A stretch of 42,798 bases of DNA from Conexivisphaerales archaeon (GTDB lineage: Archaea > Thermoproteota > Nitrososphaeria > Conexivisphaerales > UBA164): the NCBI GenBank assembly GCA_030756715.1, contig JAVBJD010000006.1, positions 1 to 42,798 of the forward strand, read 5' to 3'. Under the pieces are notes generated by a model. It was not told the origin of the DNA, did no database searches, and saw only the letters and a list, made by a program, of their open reading frames with translations. Every line of letters starts with the position of its first letter. Positions within the stretch are counted from its first letter, which is position 1. Positions 1 through 9,575 of the stretch are shown piece after piece. Position numbers and translations under genes: made by a program.

Positions 1-96
1 TTTATACATCGTTTTGCATAACGGAGTAGCTCCTGTTAAACGGAATAACCCTCGAAACCCGTGAACCTTCGCCATTCAGGATGGAGAGGAGATCAG
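1..96 (+). mobile_element. Remnant of an IS200/IS605-type element right end (TnpB C-terminal tail plus omega-RNA-like terminal hairpin ending GGAGAGGAGATCAG)
   Basis: Frame 2 reads ...HNGVAPVKRNNPRNP* then hairpin CCTTCGCCAT-tcagg-ATGGAGAGG followed by GAGATCAG, resembling the conserved GGAGGAGGTCAG end seen downstream of archaeal tnpB genes. The rest of the element lies outside the window. Confidence 0.45.
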
Positions 97-308
97 AGTA
101 TAAGTTAATTTTGGAAAAGCTCCATTTTTATTCTTAAATTCATGTAGTATATTTAAGATCGTCGTGTTGTAAATTGCATAGCCAAGCTTACTGAAAAGCG
201 GCATGTGAAAACTAACACCATACGCTCAAATTTTTTAGCGCAAAATAGGTTTATTTAAAATAAAATCAGTAAAGGGTTTTATAGCTGATTTAACTATAAA
301 TCGTTGTA

Positions 309-764
309 ATGTCTAAAAAAGGAGAAGAGGAAGCATTCGAAAATATTACCGAGAATTTAGACTATTATACAAGAACAGAAAAAGGAAAGGAAGAGCTTTT
401 GGAGGCTCACAAAAAAAGGGAGAAACGGTTTATCGAAGAACTGCTAAAATATTATAGGCCTCAAAGAGACGTTATCTGGATGAGCCCTTATTGTAAAGAT
501 TGTATTTATTTTGTAAAAAAGAATAGCGCTGTAGCTAGATGCGAATATAACGACAGCAAACTGGTTAAGCCTTTCTATGGAACCGCGATATGGAAAATCG
601 TAAAAGATTTGGCCAGCGGAAAAACAACTTTAGAAGTAGAAGAGATAAGATGGGATGAAAAATGGATAGACGTTGCAAACGAAGAGATTGAAAATGCAAT
701 GCTAAAAATAAACGAAGGGAAACCATACAATTGTTATGTACCAAAAAGATCATCTGACGCTTAA
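309..764 (+). CDS. Conserved hypothetical protein with Cys motif (CKDC...C...C)
   Basis: 151-aa ORF, codirectional and upstream of the secretion ATPase; YCKDCIYF and later Cys residues suggest metal binding. Confidence 0.7.
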   Translation: MSKKGEEEAFENITENLDYYTRTEKGKEELLEAHKKREKRFIEELLKYYRPQRDVIWMSPYCKDCIYFVKKNSAVARCEYNDSKLVKPFYGTAIWKIVKDLASGKTTLEVEEIRWDEKWIDVANEEIENAMLKINEGKPYNCYVPKRSSDA

Positions 765-820
765 AAAAGTTTAAGTTTTAAGTTTATAAATAAGAAAAAA
801 TAATTTTAATAATCAAGCTA

Positions 821-2371
821 ATGTTCTGGAAAAGGAAGAAAGAAAACAAACCAGAAGAAGAGGAAAAAAGACCTGAATATAACGTACAATTTGTTGATTT
901 AAAAAAGATTGAATCCCTTGGGAACGTATATGTTGGCATAGCAACAGATGAACATGGAGATTATATCTATTATGTTCTAGAACCCACGCTAAGCCCAGAT
1001 GAAATAAAGCTGATTGATGACGTAAAAAAATATTTGTTCGAAAAAATAAATTACAATACAAACGAATCAGAAGATCAAGTCTGGGAAAAGATGAAAAAGC
1101 TCATCGATTCAAGGCTAAAAGAATTAAAAATGCAGGATAAGAGTGAAAAGGTTTATTATTATATTAAACGAGATCTTTTAGGTTATGGCAAAATAGATGT
1201 AATGCTTCATGACGAAGAAATAGAAGACATATCATGTAACGGTCCTAACATACCAGTTTATGTATGGCACAGATTTTATGAAAGTTTACCTAGTAACGTT
1301 CATTTTTCGAGCAAAGAAGAACTCGATTCTTTTATTCTAAAGCTTGCTTATAAAAGCGGCAGGACTGTTAGCTTTTCTAACCCCCTGGTTGACGCAACTC
1401 TACCTGAAGGGCACAGAATACAGATAACCCTTGGAGGAGAAGTTACAGGCAGAGGCACAAATTTTACCATAAGAAAATTCAGGACTGATCCTATTACAAT
1501 AATAGATTTAATAAACTTTAAAACTTTGACAGCGCAGCTTGCGGCATATTTATGGATAGCGATCGAACATAACATGTCTTTGCTTATAGCCGGTGGGACA
1601 GCTAGCGGTAAGACGACTACTCTTAACGCTTTGACTGTTTTTATACCTATAAATTATAAAGTAATTACTATAGAAGACACAAGAGAGCTTAACCTTTATC
1701 GTCAAAACTGGATAGCATCAGTTACCAGAGAAGTACAAACAGAATTTGTCAAGAATATATCCCTTTTCGATCTTCTTAAGGAGGCACTAAGACAGAGGCC
1801 AGACGTTATAATAGTAGGAGAGGTAAGGGGTGAAGAAGCATACACGCTGTTGCAAGCAATAGCAACTGGTCACGGCGGTTTATCTTCAATCCATGCTGAA
1901 ACAATCGAGGCGGTTATAGAAAGGTTATCTACAAAGCCCATGAATATTCCCAAAGATTTCATTGCGAGCACCTTGAACATGATAGGTTTACAGTTAAGGG
2001 TAAGCATGCAAAAAAAGGTAACTAGAAGAATGATAGAACTAGCAGAAATAGTAGGGTATGACAGCAGCACTGAAAACGTTATAATAAAAGATTCTTTCAA
2101 ATGGGACCCTACTGTTGACGATATAAAATACTCAGGGGAAAGCAGAATAGCACAGTTGCTGGAACAAAGATACGGAATCAGTAGAAAAGATTTTGAAACT
2201 GAGCTTCAGAGGAGAGAAATTTATTTAAGATGGATGTCATTAAAAGGAATAAGAAGGATCGATAACGTAATTGAAATGATAAACAACTACAGAAAATCTC
2301 CCGAAGAAAGCTATTATCTGGCATTAAATGAACTTGAATCTATGACAAAAACAGAAAAACAGCTAGTTTAA
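821..2371 (+). CDS. Type II/IV secretion system ATPase (archaeal pilus/TadA-FlaI/VirB11 superfamily)
   Basis: Walker A GGTASGKTTTLNAL, IITIEDTREL-like Asp box, RPDVIIVGEVRGEEA Walker B, ATGHGGLSSIHAE His box. Confidence 0.95.
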   Translation: MFWKRKKENKPEEEEKRPEYNVQFVDLKKIESLGNVYVGIATDEHGDYIYYVLEPTLSPDEIKLIDDVKKYLFEKINYNTNESEDQVWEKMKKLIDSRLKELKMQDKSEKVYYYIKRDLLGYGKIDVMLHDEEIEDISCNGPNIPVYVWHRFYESLPSNVHFSSKEELDSFILKLAYKSGRTVSFSNPLVDATLPEGHRIQITLGGEVTGRGTNFTIRKFRTDPITIIDLINFKTLTAQLAAYLWIAIEHNMSLLIAGGTASGKTTTLNALTVFIPINYKVITIEDTRELNLYRQNWIASVTREVQTEFVKNISLFDLLKEALRQRPDVIIVGEVRGEEAYTLLQAIATGHGGLSSIHAETIEAVIERLSTKPMNIPKDFIASTLNMIGLQLRVSMQKKVTRRMIELAEIVGYDSSTENVIIKDSFKWDPTVDDIKYSGESRIAQLLEQRYGISRKDFETELQRREIYLRWMSLKGIRRIDNVIEMINNYRKSPEESYYLALNELESMTKTEKQLV

Positions 2372-3931
2372 TATCGCAGTTATCCTTCCTATGCCTCTTG
2401 CTTTTCCTTCCCTGAAAACAAATGTATCCCCTTCGTTAATTACAACAGGCCTGTACTTTAGCTGAAAAACTACGCTTCCAAATTCTCCTGTTTTAAGAAA
2501 AGGAGGTTGTGAGCTTATTATCTTTGCAACTTCCTTTATAGTGTTAACTTGTATTACGGGTTCATAACCCACTTTGATGAGCGTTGGATGATGTAATACC
2601 CTTATATCCGCTTTAAATCTCCAGACAGCCCTTACAGAGCTTATATCAGTTGTTAGAACCATTCCGCTTTTTATTTCTTCAGGCGGAATTCTGTTAAGGG
2701 CTACAGTTACGTAATCGCCCGCATAAGCCGAATTGACTGGCACACGGTTTTTATAGATCGAAAATACGCTACTCTTCCTAAAAGAACCGTCAGCTAATGG
2801 TCCTACATATATTTCTTCGTTCTCCTTTATGCTTCCGGTATTTATCAACCCGCTAACAACTGTACCTACGCCTGCAACTCTGAATATATCATCTATATAG
2901 AGAGTAAATTTTTCAGCCCTTCTTTCCTCCCAGTTTATCCTTTTTGGCAAAAAGTTCATGAATTTCTTCAAAAGGTCTAGCCCTTCTCCAGTTTTATTAG
3001 AAACAATGAATATAGGGGCGATTCTCCCGTTAGCTATGTTTTTTGATGCTACTATAAGATCTGATTCATCTTTTACAATAAACGGAATCTTATCTATGCC
3101 GGGCATCTTTAACATCTTGACAACTTCGTTCACGCTCATTTCGGCTATAGGCTTAGGAGCCATATCAGCCTTCGTAAAAACAACTATTATTGGTATTTTA
3201 AGTGCTACTGATATGCCGAGATGCTCTTTAAACGTGCCTATTGGCCCGCTGCTCAACGAAACAACCAAGATATTATAGTCAGGCAGATTCCCCATGATGC
3301 CCTTTAGCGTTGTCTTAAAGTACTTTTCGTGTCCAGCTAGATCTATAAGATAAATTATTTTGCTGCTCTTTAAGTATATCTCGGGTTCATTGTAATTTTG
3401 TAATATATCGTTTACAAGTCTTCCTTCAGAATCATAGCCGATTATATGTACAGATACAGAGGAAGTTCTTCTCATTTTTATCTCGTGCAAGTATCGTGCC
3501 ACAAGCGACATGGCATATCCGTTGCCGTTATCTAAAGTCGAAAACGTTAATACACCCTTTAATGTTGACTTTCCAGCATCCACGTTACCTAAAAGAGCTA
3601 CAGAAACCTCTACTGGCGGATAATTTCTTATTCTTCTGATGTAGACCTCAGCTATTGCTCCTTTTTCTCCCAATACTGTTCTTATTATCTGCATGCTGGC
3701 CCCAGCTTTTTGGGCTATAAGTTTAAGATTGTTTAAAGAATTGTTCAAATCAGAGTCTGAAAGACCAATTGGTTGTCCGTCATCAGAGAGCCCGACAATA
3801 TAAAAAGCTTCTCCGTGCCCTTCATTAAGCCTGTAAAGCATTTGAGCCGCTAGCCTTTCAGCCCTCTCTTCAGTTAGTTTTTCAAGTAATAATTTATACT
3901 CTATGTTTCCTTCATCGTTTTCTTTATTCAT
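2363..3931 (-). CDS. EF-Tu-like translational GTPase, GTPBP1/GTPBP2 family
   Basis: G1 GNVDAGKST, DLAGHEKYFKTT (G3), TKADMAP (G4), N-terminal archaeal GTPBP1-like extension. Confidence 0.9.
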   Translation of the reverse strand: MNKENDEGNIEYKLLLEKLTEERAERLAAQMLYRLNEGHGEAFYIVGLSDDGQPIGLSDSDLNNSLNNLKLIAQKAGASMQIIRTVLGEKGAIAEVYIRRIRNYPPVEVSVALLGNVDAGKSTLKGVLTFSTLDNGNGYAMSLVARYLHEIKMRRTSSVSVHIIGYDSEGRLVNDILQNYNEPEIYLKSSKIIYLIDLAGHEKYFKTTLKGIMGNLPDYNILVVSLSSGPIGTFKEHLGISVALKIPIIVVFTKADMAPKPIAEMSVNEVVKMLKMPGIDKIPFIVKDESDLIVASKNIANGRIAPIFIVSNKTGEGLDLLKKFMNFLPKRINWEERRAEKFTLYIDDIFRVAGVGTVVSGLINTGSIKENEEIYVGPLADGSFRKSSVFSIYKNRVPVNSAYAGDYVTVALNRIPPEEIKSGMVLTTDISSVRAVWRFKADIRVLHHPTLIKVGYEPVIQVNTIKEVAKIISSQPPFLKTGEFGSVVFQLKYRPVVINEGDTFVFREGKARGIGRITAILN

Positions 3932-3934
3932 TTT

Positions 3935-4447
3935 TTAGTACGTTATATTTTTATATGAATCCTTTAGTATTAAGGATTTTCTCCAACTTTCTTCAGCGTA
4001 TTTTCTCTGCTGAGGTTTAACTTCTCCAACTATTTTAGCAGGATTACCCATTACTAGGCTGTTTTCAGGTATGACCATAAATTGTGGCACCAAGCTTCCA
4101 GCAGCAACAAAGCTTCCTCTCCCTATCCGCGCATTTTCAAGTATTATTGATCCTGCGCCTATAATGCTTCCTTCTTCTATGACTACACCTTCTAATATAG
4201 ATCCCTTCCCTACTGTTACCTTTTTACCTATCACGCACGCGCTTTCGTCAGGCTTTATCAAAACGCCTTCGAGCACATTGCTGTATTCACCTAACTCTAT
4301 TGTATTTGTATCCGCTCTTAGAATGGAATTAAACCAAACGCTGGCGTTTTCTTTTATCCTGACATCGCCTATTAATATTGCGGTATTAGAAACGTAACTA
4401 GTGGGGTGTATAAAAGGTTTCTTCCCTTCAAATTCTATAAGCACCAT
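3935..4447 (-). CDS. Gamma-carbonic anhydrase-like hexapeptide-repeat protein
   Basis: Left-handed beta-helix hexapeptide repeats; SVWFNSILRAD motif; MGNPAKIVGEV end. Confidence 0.9.
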   Translation of the reverse strand: MVLIEFEGKKPFIHPTSYVSNTAILIGDVRIKENASVWFNSILRADTNTIELGEYSNVLEGVLIKPDESACVIGKKVTVGKGSILEGVVIEEGSIIGAGSIILENARIGRGSFVAAGSLVPQFMVIPENSLVMGNPAKIVGEVKPQQRKYAEESWRKSLILKDSYKNITY

Positions 4448-4512
4448 GCATATAATTTATTAAACGGCATTAAATTAACATATCCAAAAATATTATAATT
4501 AGGTGGAGGATT

Positions 4513-5289
4513 TTGTTAAAGGAAGACGTAATAAACAGGATTATTAGTAAATTTCCAGATAAAACTATAATTTACGCTGGCTGCCACGTCAAAAAAATCA
4601 ACTTTGATTACTGTTACAACGATCTAGTCATTTTCCCTTCTGAAATATCCCCTTCGATTTTCGATGAGGAAAATAAGGTGATTATATATGGGCTTCAGAA
4701 CGAAAAATCTTTGTTTAAAGAAGATACTATACCCCTTTACGACCCCTATTTTAAATACAATTTAGCGGTTAGCGAAAATAAATCAGCTCTGATCAAAAAC
4801 ATAATAAAAAATTCGCTAAAAGAGTCTATAAAACACTTATCGGAAATTTCCTTTTTTGGGTCGATATCATTTTACGCTTCTGTTGCGCGGCTGATTGAAC
4901 CAGCAGTTGTTTTGTCAGGCACAAGCTTGAGCCCCTCTCATATTTTTAGTCAAATAAATAAAGAAAATTCTGAAATCTTAAAGAAAATATTTGAAATTTT
5001 ACAGATAGATTCTAATCTGGGTTCAATTTTAAAGCAACGGGCATATACGTTGGCATCATTAATGCAAAAAAACAGTTCAATCATATTTTTAAAAAAGATT
5101 GATAATCTGCTTAACAATAAAAAAGATGTTGAAGCAAGCGTGTATTTTTTTCATGAGCTCTCGAAGCTTGAAGGTGAAAAGCTTCAAATGCTTTCAAAAG
5201 ATTTTAAATTCGGCGCTGTGGAGGGCAGAAAAAAGAATGAGGCGCTTGATTTGGTTAAAACATTATCTCAAAAACTAAACGACTTCTAG
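4513..5289 (+). CDS. Hypothetical protein
   Basis: 258-aa ORF with TTG start and upstream AGGTGGAGG Shine-Dalgarno; no family recognised. Confidence 0.65.
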   Translation: MLKEDVINRIISKFPDKTIIYAGCHVKKINFDYCYNDLVIFPSEISPSIFDEENKVIIYGLQNEKSLFKEDTIPLYDPYFKYNLAVSENKSALIKNIIKNSLKESIKHLSEISFFGSISFYASVARLIEPAVVLSGTSLSPSHIFSQINKENSEILKKIFEILQIDSNLGSILKQRAYTLASLMQKNSSIIFLKKIDNLLNNKKDVEASVYFFHELSKLEGEKLQMLSKDFKFGAVEGRKKNEALDLVKTLSQKLNDF

Positions 5290-6609
5290 CTTCTCTTTAA
5301 GCAGGTTTCCTCCTTCTTCTTCAAAAAGATCCTGCAATTCCTGTCTTTTGCGTGCTAAATAGTAATGACCGTCAGAAGACCTGTAGACTATTGCGGGTTT
5401 GACCTGGCTGTGGAAAGGCATGTTAAAAACAACAGAATAAGCACCAACGTTCTTGATCAAAACAAGTTTTCCAACTTCAGCTCCATCTAATTTTGATTCA
5501 GGGCCAACCTGAAAAACATCCATAGAATCGCATAGCCTTCCTGCCACAAGCGGTTTTTCTTCATTAGTTTCGTTAGAGCCTATAACTTCCAGAGGATAAA
5601 CTTGTTGTAATAAAGCAATATCTAACAGATAATGATAACCAGCATCTAAGTAAACTATTTTTTTATTTCCATAATATTTCGAATTGACTATTTTTGAAAC
5701 CATCACAGTTGATTCAGCAACCACATATCTTCCAGATTCAACAGCTAAAGTGAAAAAGTCACCGTTAACGTCAACTAGCTCATTTATCTTTTCTATGATG
5801 GTTTTTACAATATCTTCAGGAGAAGGAACTTTTACTCCATAATTTACTGGTGTTCCGCCTCCTATATCCAAGAAGTTTATTTTGAATTCCCTTTCCTTTT
5901 TGATCTTTAAAATGAGTTGCTTGATTTTTTCTAAAGCTTGGAGATATGCATTGGGGTCTTCGAGCTGAGATCCTAGGTGAAAGTGGAAACCTCCAAATTT
6001 AACGTATGGCTCATCTAACAATACCTTTACCATTTTATAAGCGGACTCGGGGTTTGTACCGTTTAAAGGCACACCGAATTTGCTAATTTTCATGGCTGAT
6101 CTGATTTCTGCTCTTACCTGAACTTCAGGATTAACTCTGATGCTTATTTCAGGTACAACATTTAACGTTTTGCTAGCTTCAATAGCATTATAAAGGCCTC
6201 TCATTGAGCTTACTACGATTCTTCTGATACCCTTTGAAATAACATTTCTGTATTCGTCTTCTGTTTCAGTAACACTTGTGTAAACAACGTTTTCCGGTTT
6301 TCCACCGGATTTTAAAAGAAAGTAAAGCTCCTCCGGTGATGTAACGTCAAAGTGACTGTTCAATTTATTTAGATAATTTAGAATATAAGGATTAAAGTTA
6401 GCCTTTACTGAATAAGCTATTATTGAAGGACCCCTATAGATCGAGTAAGCCTCTTTTAGCTTGTTATAATTTTTTGCTATTGTTTGTTCATCTGTTAAAT
6501 AATATGGTGTACCGACTTTTTCAGCTAGAAAGTTCAAAAGTTGCTCGTCATAAGTAAGTTGTGTAAACGGCGTTTTCTCTTCTTTATAAAGAAGACTGAT
6601 TTTTTCCAT
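5275..6609 (-). CDS. lysA: Diaminopimelate decarboxylase
   Basis: PLP fold III decarboxylase motifs: AYSVKAN, FHFHLGSQ, DIGGGTPVNYG, GRLCDSMDVF. Confidence 0.92.
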   Translation of the reverse strand: MEKISLLYKEEKTPFTQLTYDEQLLNFLAEKVGTPYYLTDEQTIAKNYNKLKEAYSIYRGPSIIAYSVKANFNPYILNYLNKLNSHFDVTSPEELYFLLKSGGKPENVVYTSVTETEDEYRNVISKGIRRIVVSSMRGLYNAIEASKTLNVVPEISIRVNPEVQVRAEIRSAMKISKFGVPLNGTNPESAYKMVKVLLDEPYVKFGGFHFHLGSQLEDPNAYLQALEKIKQLILKIKKEREFKINFLDIGGGTPVNYGVKVPSPEDIVKTIIEKINELVDVNGDFFTLAVESGRYVVAESTVMVSKIVNSKYYGNKKIVYLDAGYHYLLDIALLQQVYPLEVIGSNETNEEKPLVAGRLCDSMDVFQVGPESKLDGAEVGKLVLIKNVGAYSVVFNMPFHSQVKPAIVYRSSDGHYYLARKRQELQDLFEEEGGNLLKEKLEVV

Positions 6610-6731
6610 TTTATTATTTGTATTATCCTTTGCATAGTCCCTTTTTAAACTTATCTGTACAAAATTTCAATCATTTGACAAAGTTTATTTTAGCTCGCTT
6701 AATAAAGTAAACAAAAATAAAAAGGCGTTTT

Positions 6732-7070
6732 CTAACTTGCTGCAGATACTGGCACGTAGATGTATCTGCCGCTTACCCCGCCAACGATTTTTAAGTAACC
6801 TTTTTCTTTAAGCTGTTCTAAAAAATTTTTTGCGACGCTTACTTTAACTCCAGTAGCTTTTGATAACTGGTATGGTGTGATAAAAGGCATTTCTTTAATT
6901 ATCCTCATAACGTCATTGTCGCTCAAAGTCATTATAAACTCTGATTTTGATTTATTCCTTTCTTCTGCCTTGTCCTTTTTCTTTTTCTCTAGCAGACCCT
7001 GTTTTTTAAGCTCCTCCCTCATCTGTTCTTTTTCTATAGCAGCGAGAGTCTTTTTCTTGTTTCCTCCCAT
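6732..7070 (-). CDS. rps25e: 30S ribosomal protein S25e
   Basis: Lys-rich N-terminus plus winged helix; ITPYQLSKATGVKVSVAKNFLEQLKEKGYLKIV...GRYIYVP. Confidence 0.9.
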   Translation of the reverse strand: MGGNKKKTLAAIEKEQMREELKKQGLLEKKKKDKAEERNKSKSEFIMTLSDNDVMRIIKEMPFITPYQLSKATGVKVSVAKNFLEQLKEKGYLKIVGGVSGRYIYVPVSAAS

Positions 7071-7186
7071 GTTTTTTATTGAATTTAATCATGTTAAAAA
7101 ACTTTATTGAAAGATCTGAAAATATTTCTAGCTAGAAATGATTTTCGGTACGAAGCAAAAAATTCTATCCTATTGTATCTTTAAAA

Positions 7187-8416
7187 TTATTGTTTTTGTT
7201 GAGAAAGCGAAGGCGCGATTTTAGCCCACCCAGCAACAGTTATAACGTTCGTTGATATTATAATTAATGAAGCGATAGTTACTATATAATGAGCCATTGG
7301 CAGAGAATAGTATAAAGCTAATGAAGCGAGCACAGCAGGCGTCAATCCCTGCGCCATCATAACATAGTATGCTTTTCCGTATTTTTTGTTTTTTGTAGAT
7401 AATTTTACAGCAATGTATCTATCTCCAAGAAGTATGATAAGCAAAACCCCTAAGTAAATATAAGTTAAAATCGAAAACAGCTTATCAATAAAAAACACGA
7501 GACCTATAAAAAAGAAAAAGTATGTCCTCAAAAAGAACGTGATTTCCTTTTGAAACATTTTTATGTAATTTACTTGCAGATCAATAATCTGTTCGCTTGA
7601 GTTGGTTTTAAAGAAGTTTAAAAACGTCTTGTTGTTCATCAGCATAATACCTAACGTTAACACTCCAAGAATTGCGCTACCGTTTATGAACGATAGAAAC
7701 GCGTAGAGCGCTAATGTGTAGCCTATAGTTGCTATGTAAAAGAATTCTTCAGCCCAAAAATGTCTGGCAAACTCTATCCACACTAAAGCTGCTACAAATC
7801 CTATAACAATACCTATGCTGATTTGAGAGACTAACGAACTAACTATGTTCTCAAAGCCGTATATGTTGAAAGGCACAGATTGTAAAAATGAATTTAAACC
7901 AAATGTAAAGAGTACTATTAAAATCACGCTATTAAGGCTGGCCTCCAGAGTGATGTTAGTGAAAAAATCTTCTTCCTTAAGGCTTTTTGCCAAGTAAGGC
8001 ACTACAGTCGTCGTTGTTTCACCACCTACAACCGTAGCCAGAAAGAATGAAGAGTAACTGCCCCATTCGAAAACATATCTAAAAACGATAAAAGTCAATA
8101 CAACCGACAAAGTAACATATATCAATGTTCTCAATACAGCGCTTGCGCCTTCCTTTAAAAGGTCATCAATCATAAAGCTCATTCCAAGCTCAAGCATTAT
8201 CATCGCTAAAGTTAGCTGTGATAAATAAGGTAATATTTGAACTATTATAGAATATGGAAATATTTTAAAAATCGGTCCAAATAGTATTCCTATCAGTATT
8301 AAGAATATATATTCTGAAAAACCGGTTTTTTTGAAAAACATCTCTCCAAAAAAACCTATGAAAATTAGCCCTGCGGTTATAAAAAAAATCGATATGTAGG
8401 AGAGAGTATAACTCAT
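7187..8416 (-). CDS. Cation/proton antiporter, Kef/CPA2-like
   Basis: About 12 hydrophobic segments; Na+/H+ exchanger-like sequence (LGMSFMIDDLLK, GGETTTTVVPYLAKSL). Confidence 0.8.
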   Translation of the reverse strand: MSYTLSYISIFFITAGLIFIGFFGEMFFKKTGFSEYIFLILIGILFGPIFKIFPYSIIVQILPYLSQLTLAMIMLELGMSFMIDDLLKEGASAVLRTLIYVTLSVVLTFIVFRYVFEWGSYSSFFLATVVGGETTTTVVPYLAKSLKEEDFFTNITLEASLNSVILIVLFTFGLNSFLQSVPFNIYGFENIVSSLVSQISIGIVIGFVAALVWIEFARHFWAEEFFYIATIGYTLALYAFLSFINGSAILGVLTLGIMLMNNKTFLNFFKTNSSEQIIDLQVNYIKMFQKEITFFLRTYFFFFIGLVFFIDKLFSILTYIYLGVLLIILLGDRYIAVKLSTKNKKYGKAYYVMMAQGLTPAVLASLALYYSLPMAHYIVTIASLIIISTNVITVAGWAKIAPSLSQQKQ

Positions 8417-8456
8417 ACAAATAGTTTTAAATATACTATGTATTTAAAATTTTCAG

Positions 8457-9575
8457 ATGTTATCTGATATTGAGGAAACCCTCATAAATAATTTTAACGC
8501 GTGTGATAAGTGTATAAGGCGTTTTGTAAAGAAACCCGATGAAAAGCATTTAAAAAAAGCCAAGCAAAATAGAAAAAAATGCGAACTCTGTAATGGATTG
8601 CTAAGCGACAAAAATTTACTTAAAGATGTCTTAAACAGATTAAACGAGTATTCTGTAAGAAGTTTTAGCGTAGGCGTACGGGTGCCACAATCGTTGCAAA
8701 GTTTAGAAGATAAAATCAGTCTGGAATACGGTTTAATAGATTATCTTCCTTTAAGGAAAGCAATTAAAGACAGGGTTTCAAAATTTTTAATAAAAAAATT
8801 AAGCATAAAACAACACGAATCTGCAGATCTAAACATAATTTTAGATCTAAGCAAAAGTCCAAACAAAGTTATTATAAGTGAAAAAAAGGCAATTTATAGA
8901 ATAAATTTTATCAAAAATAAAGGAGCTAAGACACTTGCTGATAAATGCGATATATGCGGAGGAAGAGGGTGCAGCGTCTGTGAATGGACAGGAAAGAAAA
9001 ACGACGGATCTTTTGAGGCTTATTTACTCTATGACGTTCCAAAAAAGCTTAGTGCATCTAAACCAGAAATTATATGGCCTATAAAAGACATGCCCGAATT
9101 AAGCTTTGTGGGAAATGGATTTCCCGTTTATTTAATTTTTAAAAACATTAAAGAAAGAATAAGGGGGCCTTTTCTGATAGATTTTGACAGAGATGGCATA
9201 AAAATAGTGAGCGTTTATGAAGTTAAAAGCCGTCTCGCTTTAAACAAGCCTTTCATAGTTGGCGGCACAATATGCATAGAATTTAAACAGGGATGCAGTA
9301 CAGAAATTTTAGAAAAAATAAAACGACTTCACAAAATATTGCTTAAAGGAAAAAACGGCTATAAAATATGGGAAAAAAGTTTGGAAATAAGGAAAATTTT
9401 AAAGAATGATAACTTTTGCTGTTTTGATGCTGAATATGATAGCGGAATAAATTTTTATAACCTGTTTAACGTTAAGGAAACTTCAAAAGATAAAGAGATA
9501 ATTGGAAAGCCATTCAAAGAAGGTGAAGTAAATTCATTTTCTCTTGAGTTAAGCTATGTTGATCTGCCTTATTAG
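8457..9575 (+). CDS. Pus10-like (archaeal tRNA pseudouridine-54/55 synthase family) protein, apparently degenerate in the catalytic motif
   Basis: N-terminal CxxC/CxxC region, second Cys cluster CDICGGRGCSVCEWTG, FVGNGFPVYLIFKNIKER corresponding to Pus10 RMLGNGRPFVLEIKNPR, but the expected GREDVD stretch reads IKDMPE. Confidence 0.6.
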   Translation: MLSDIEETLINNFNACDKCIRRFVKKPDEKHLKKAKQNRKKCELCNGLLSDKNLLKDVLNRLNEYSVRSFSVGVRVPQSLQSLEDKISLEYGLIDYLPLRKAIKDRVSKFLIKKLSIKQHESADLNIILDLSKSPNKVIISEKKAIYRINFIKNKGAKTLADKCDICGGRGCSVCEWTGKKNDGSFEAYLLYDVPKKLSASKPEIIWPIKDMPELSFVGNGFPVYLIFKNIKERIRGPFLIDFDRDGIKIVSVYEVKSRLALNKPFIVGGTICIEFKQGCSTEILEKIKRLHKILLKGKNGYKIWEKSLEIRKILKNDNFCCFDAEYDSGINFYNLFNVKETSKDKEIIGKPFKEGEVNSFSLELSYVDLPY

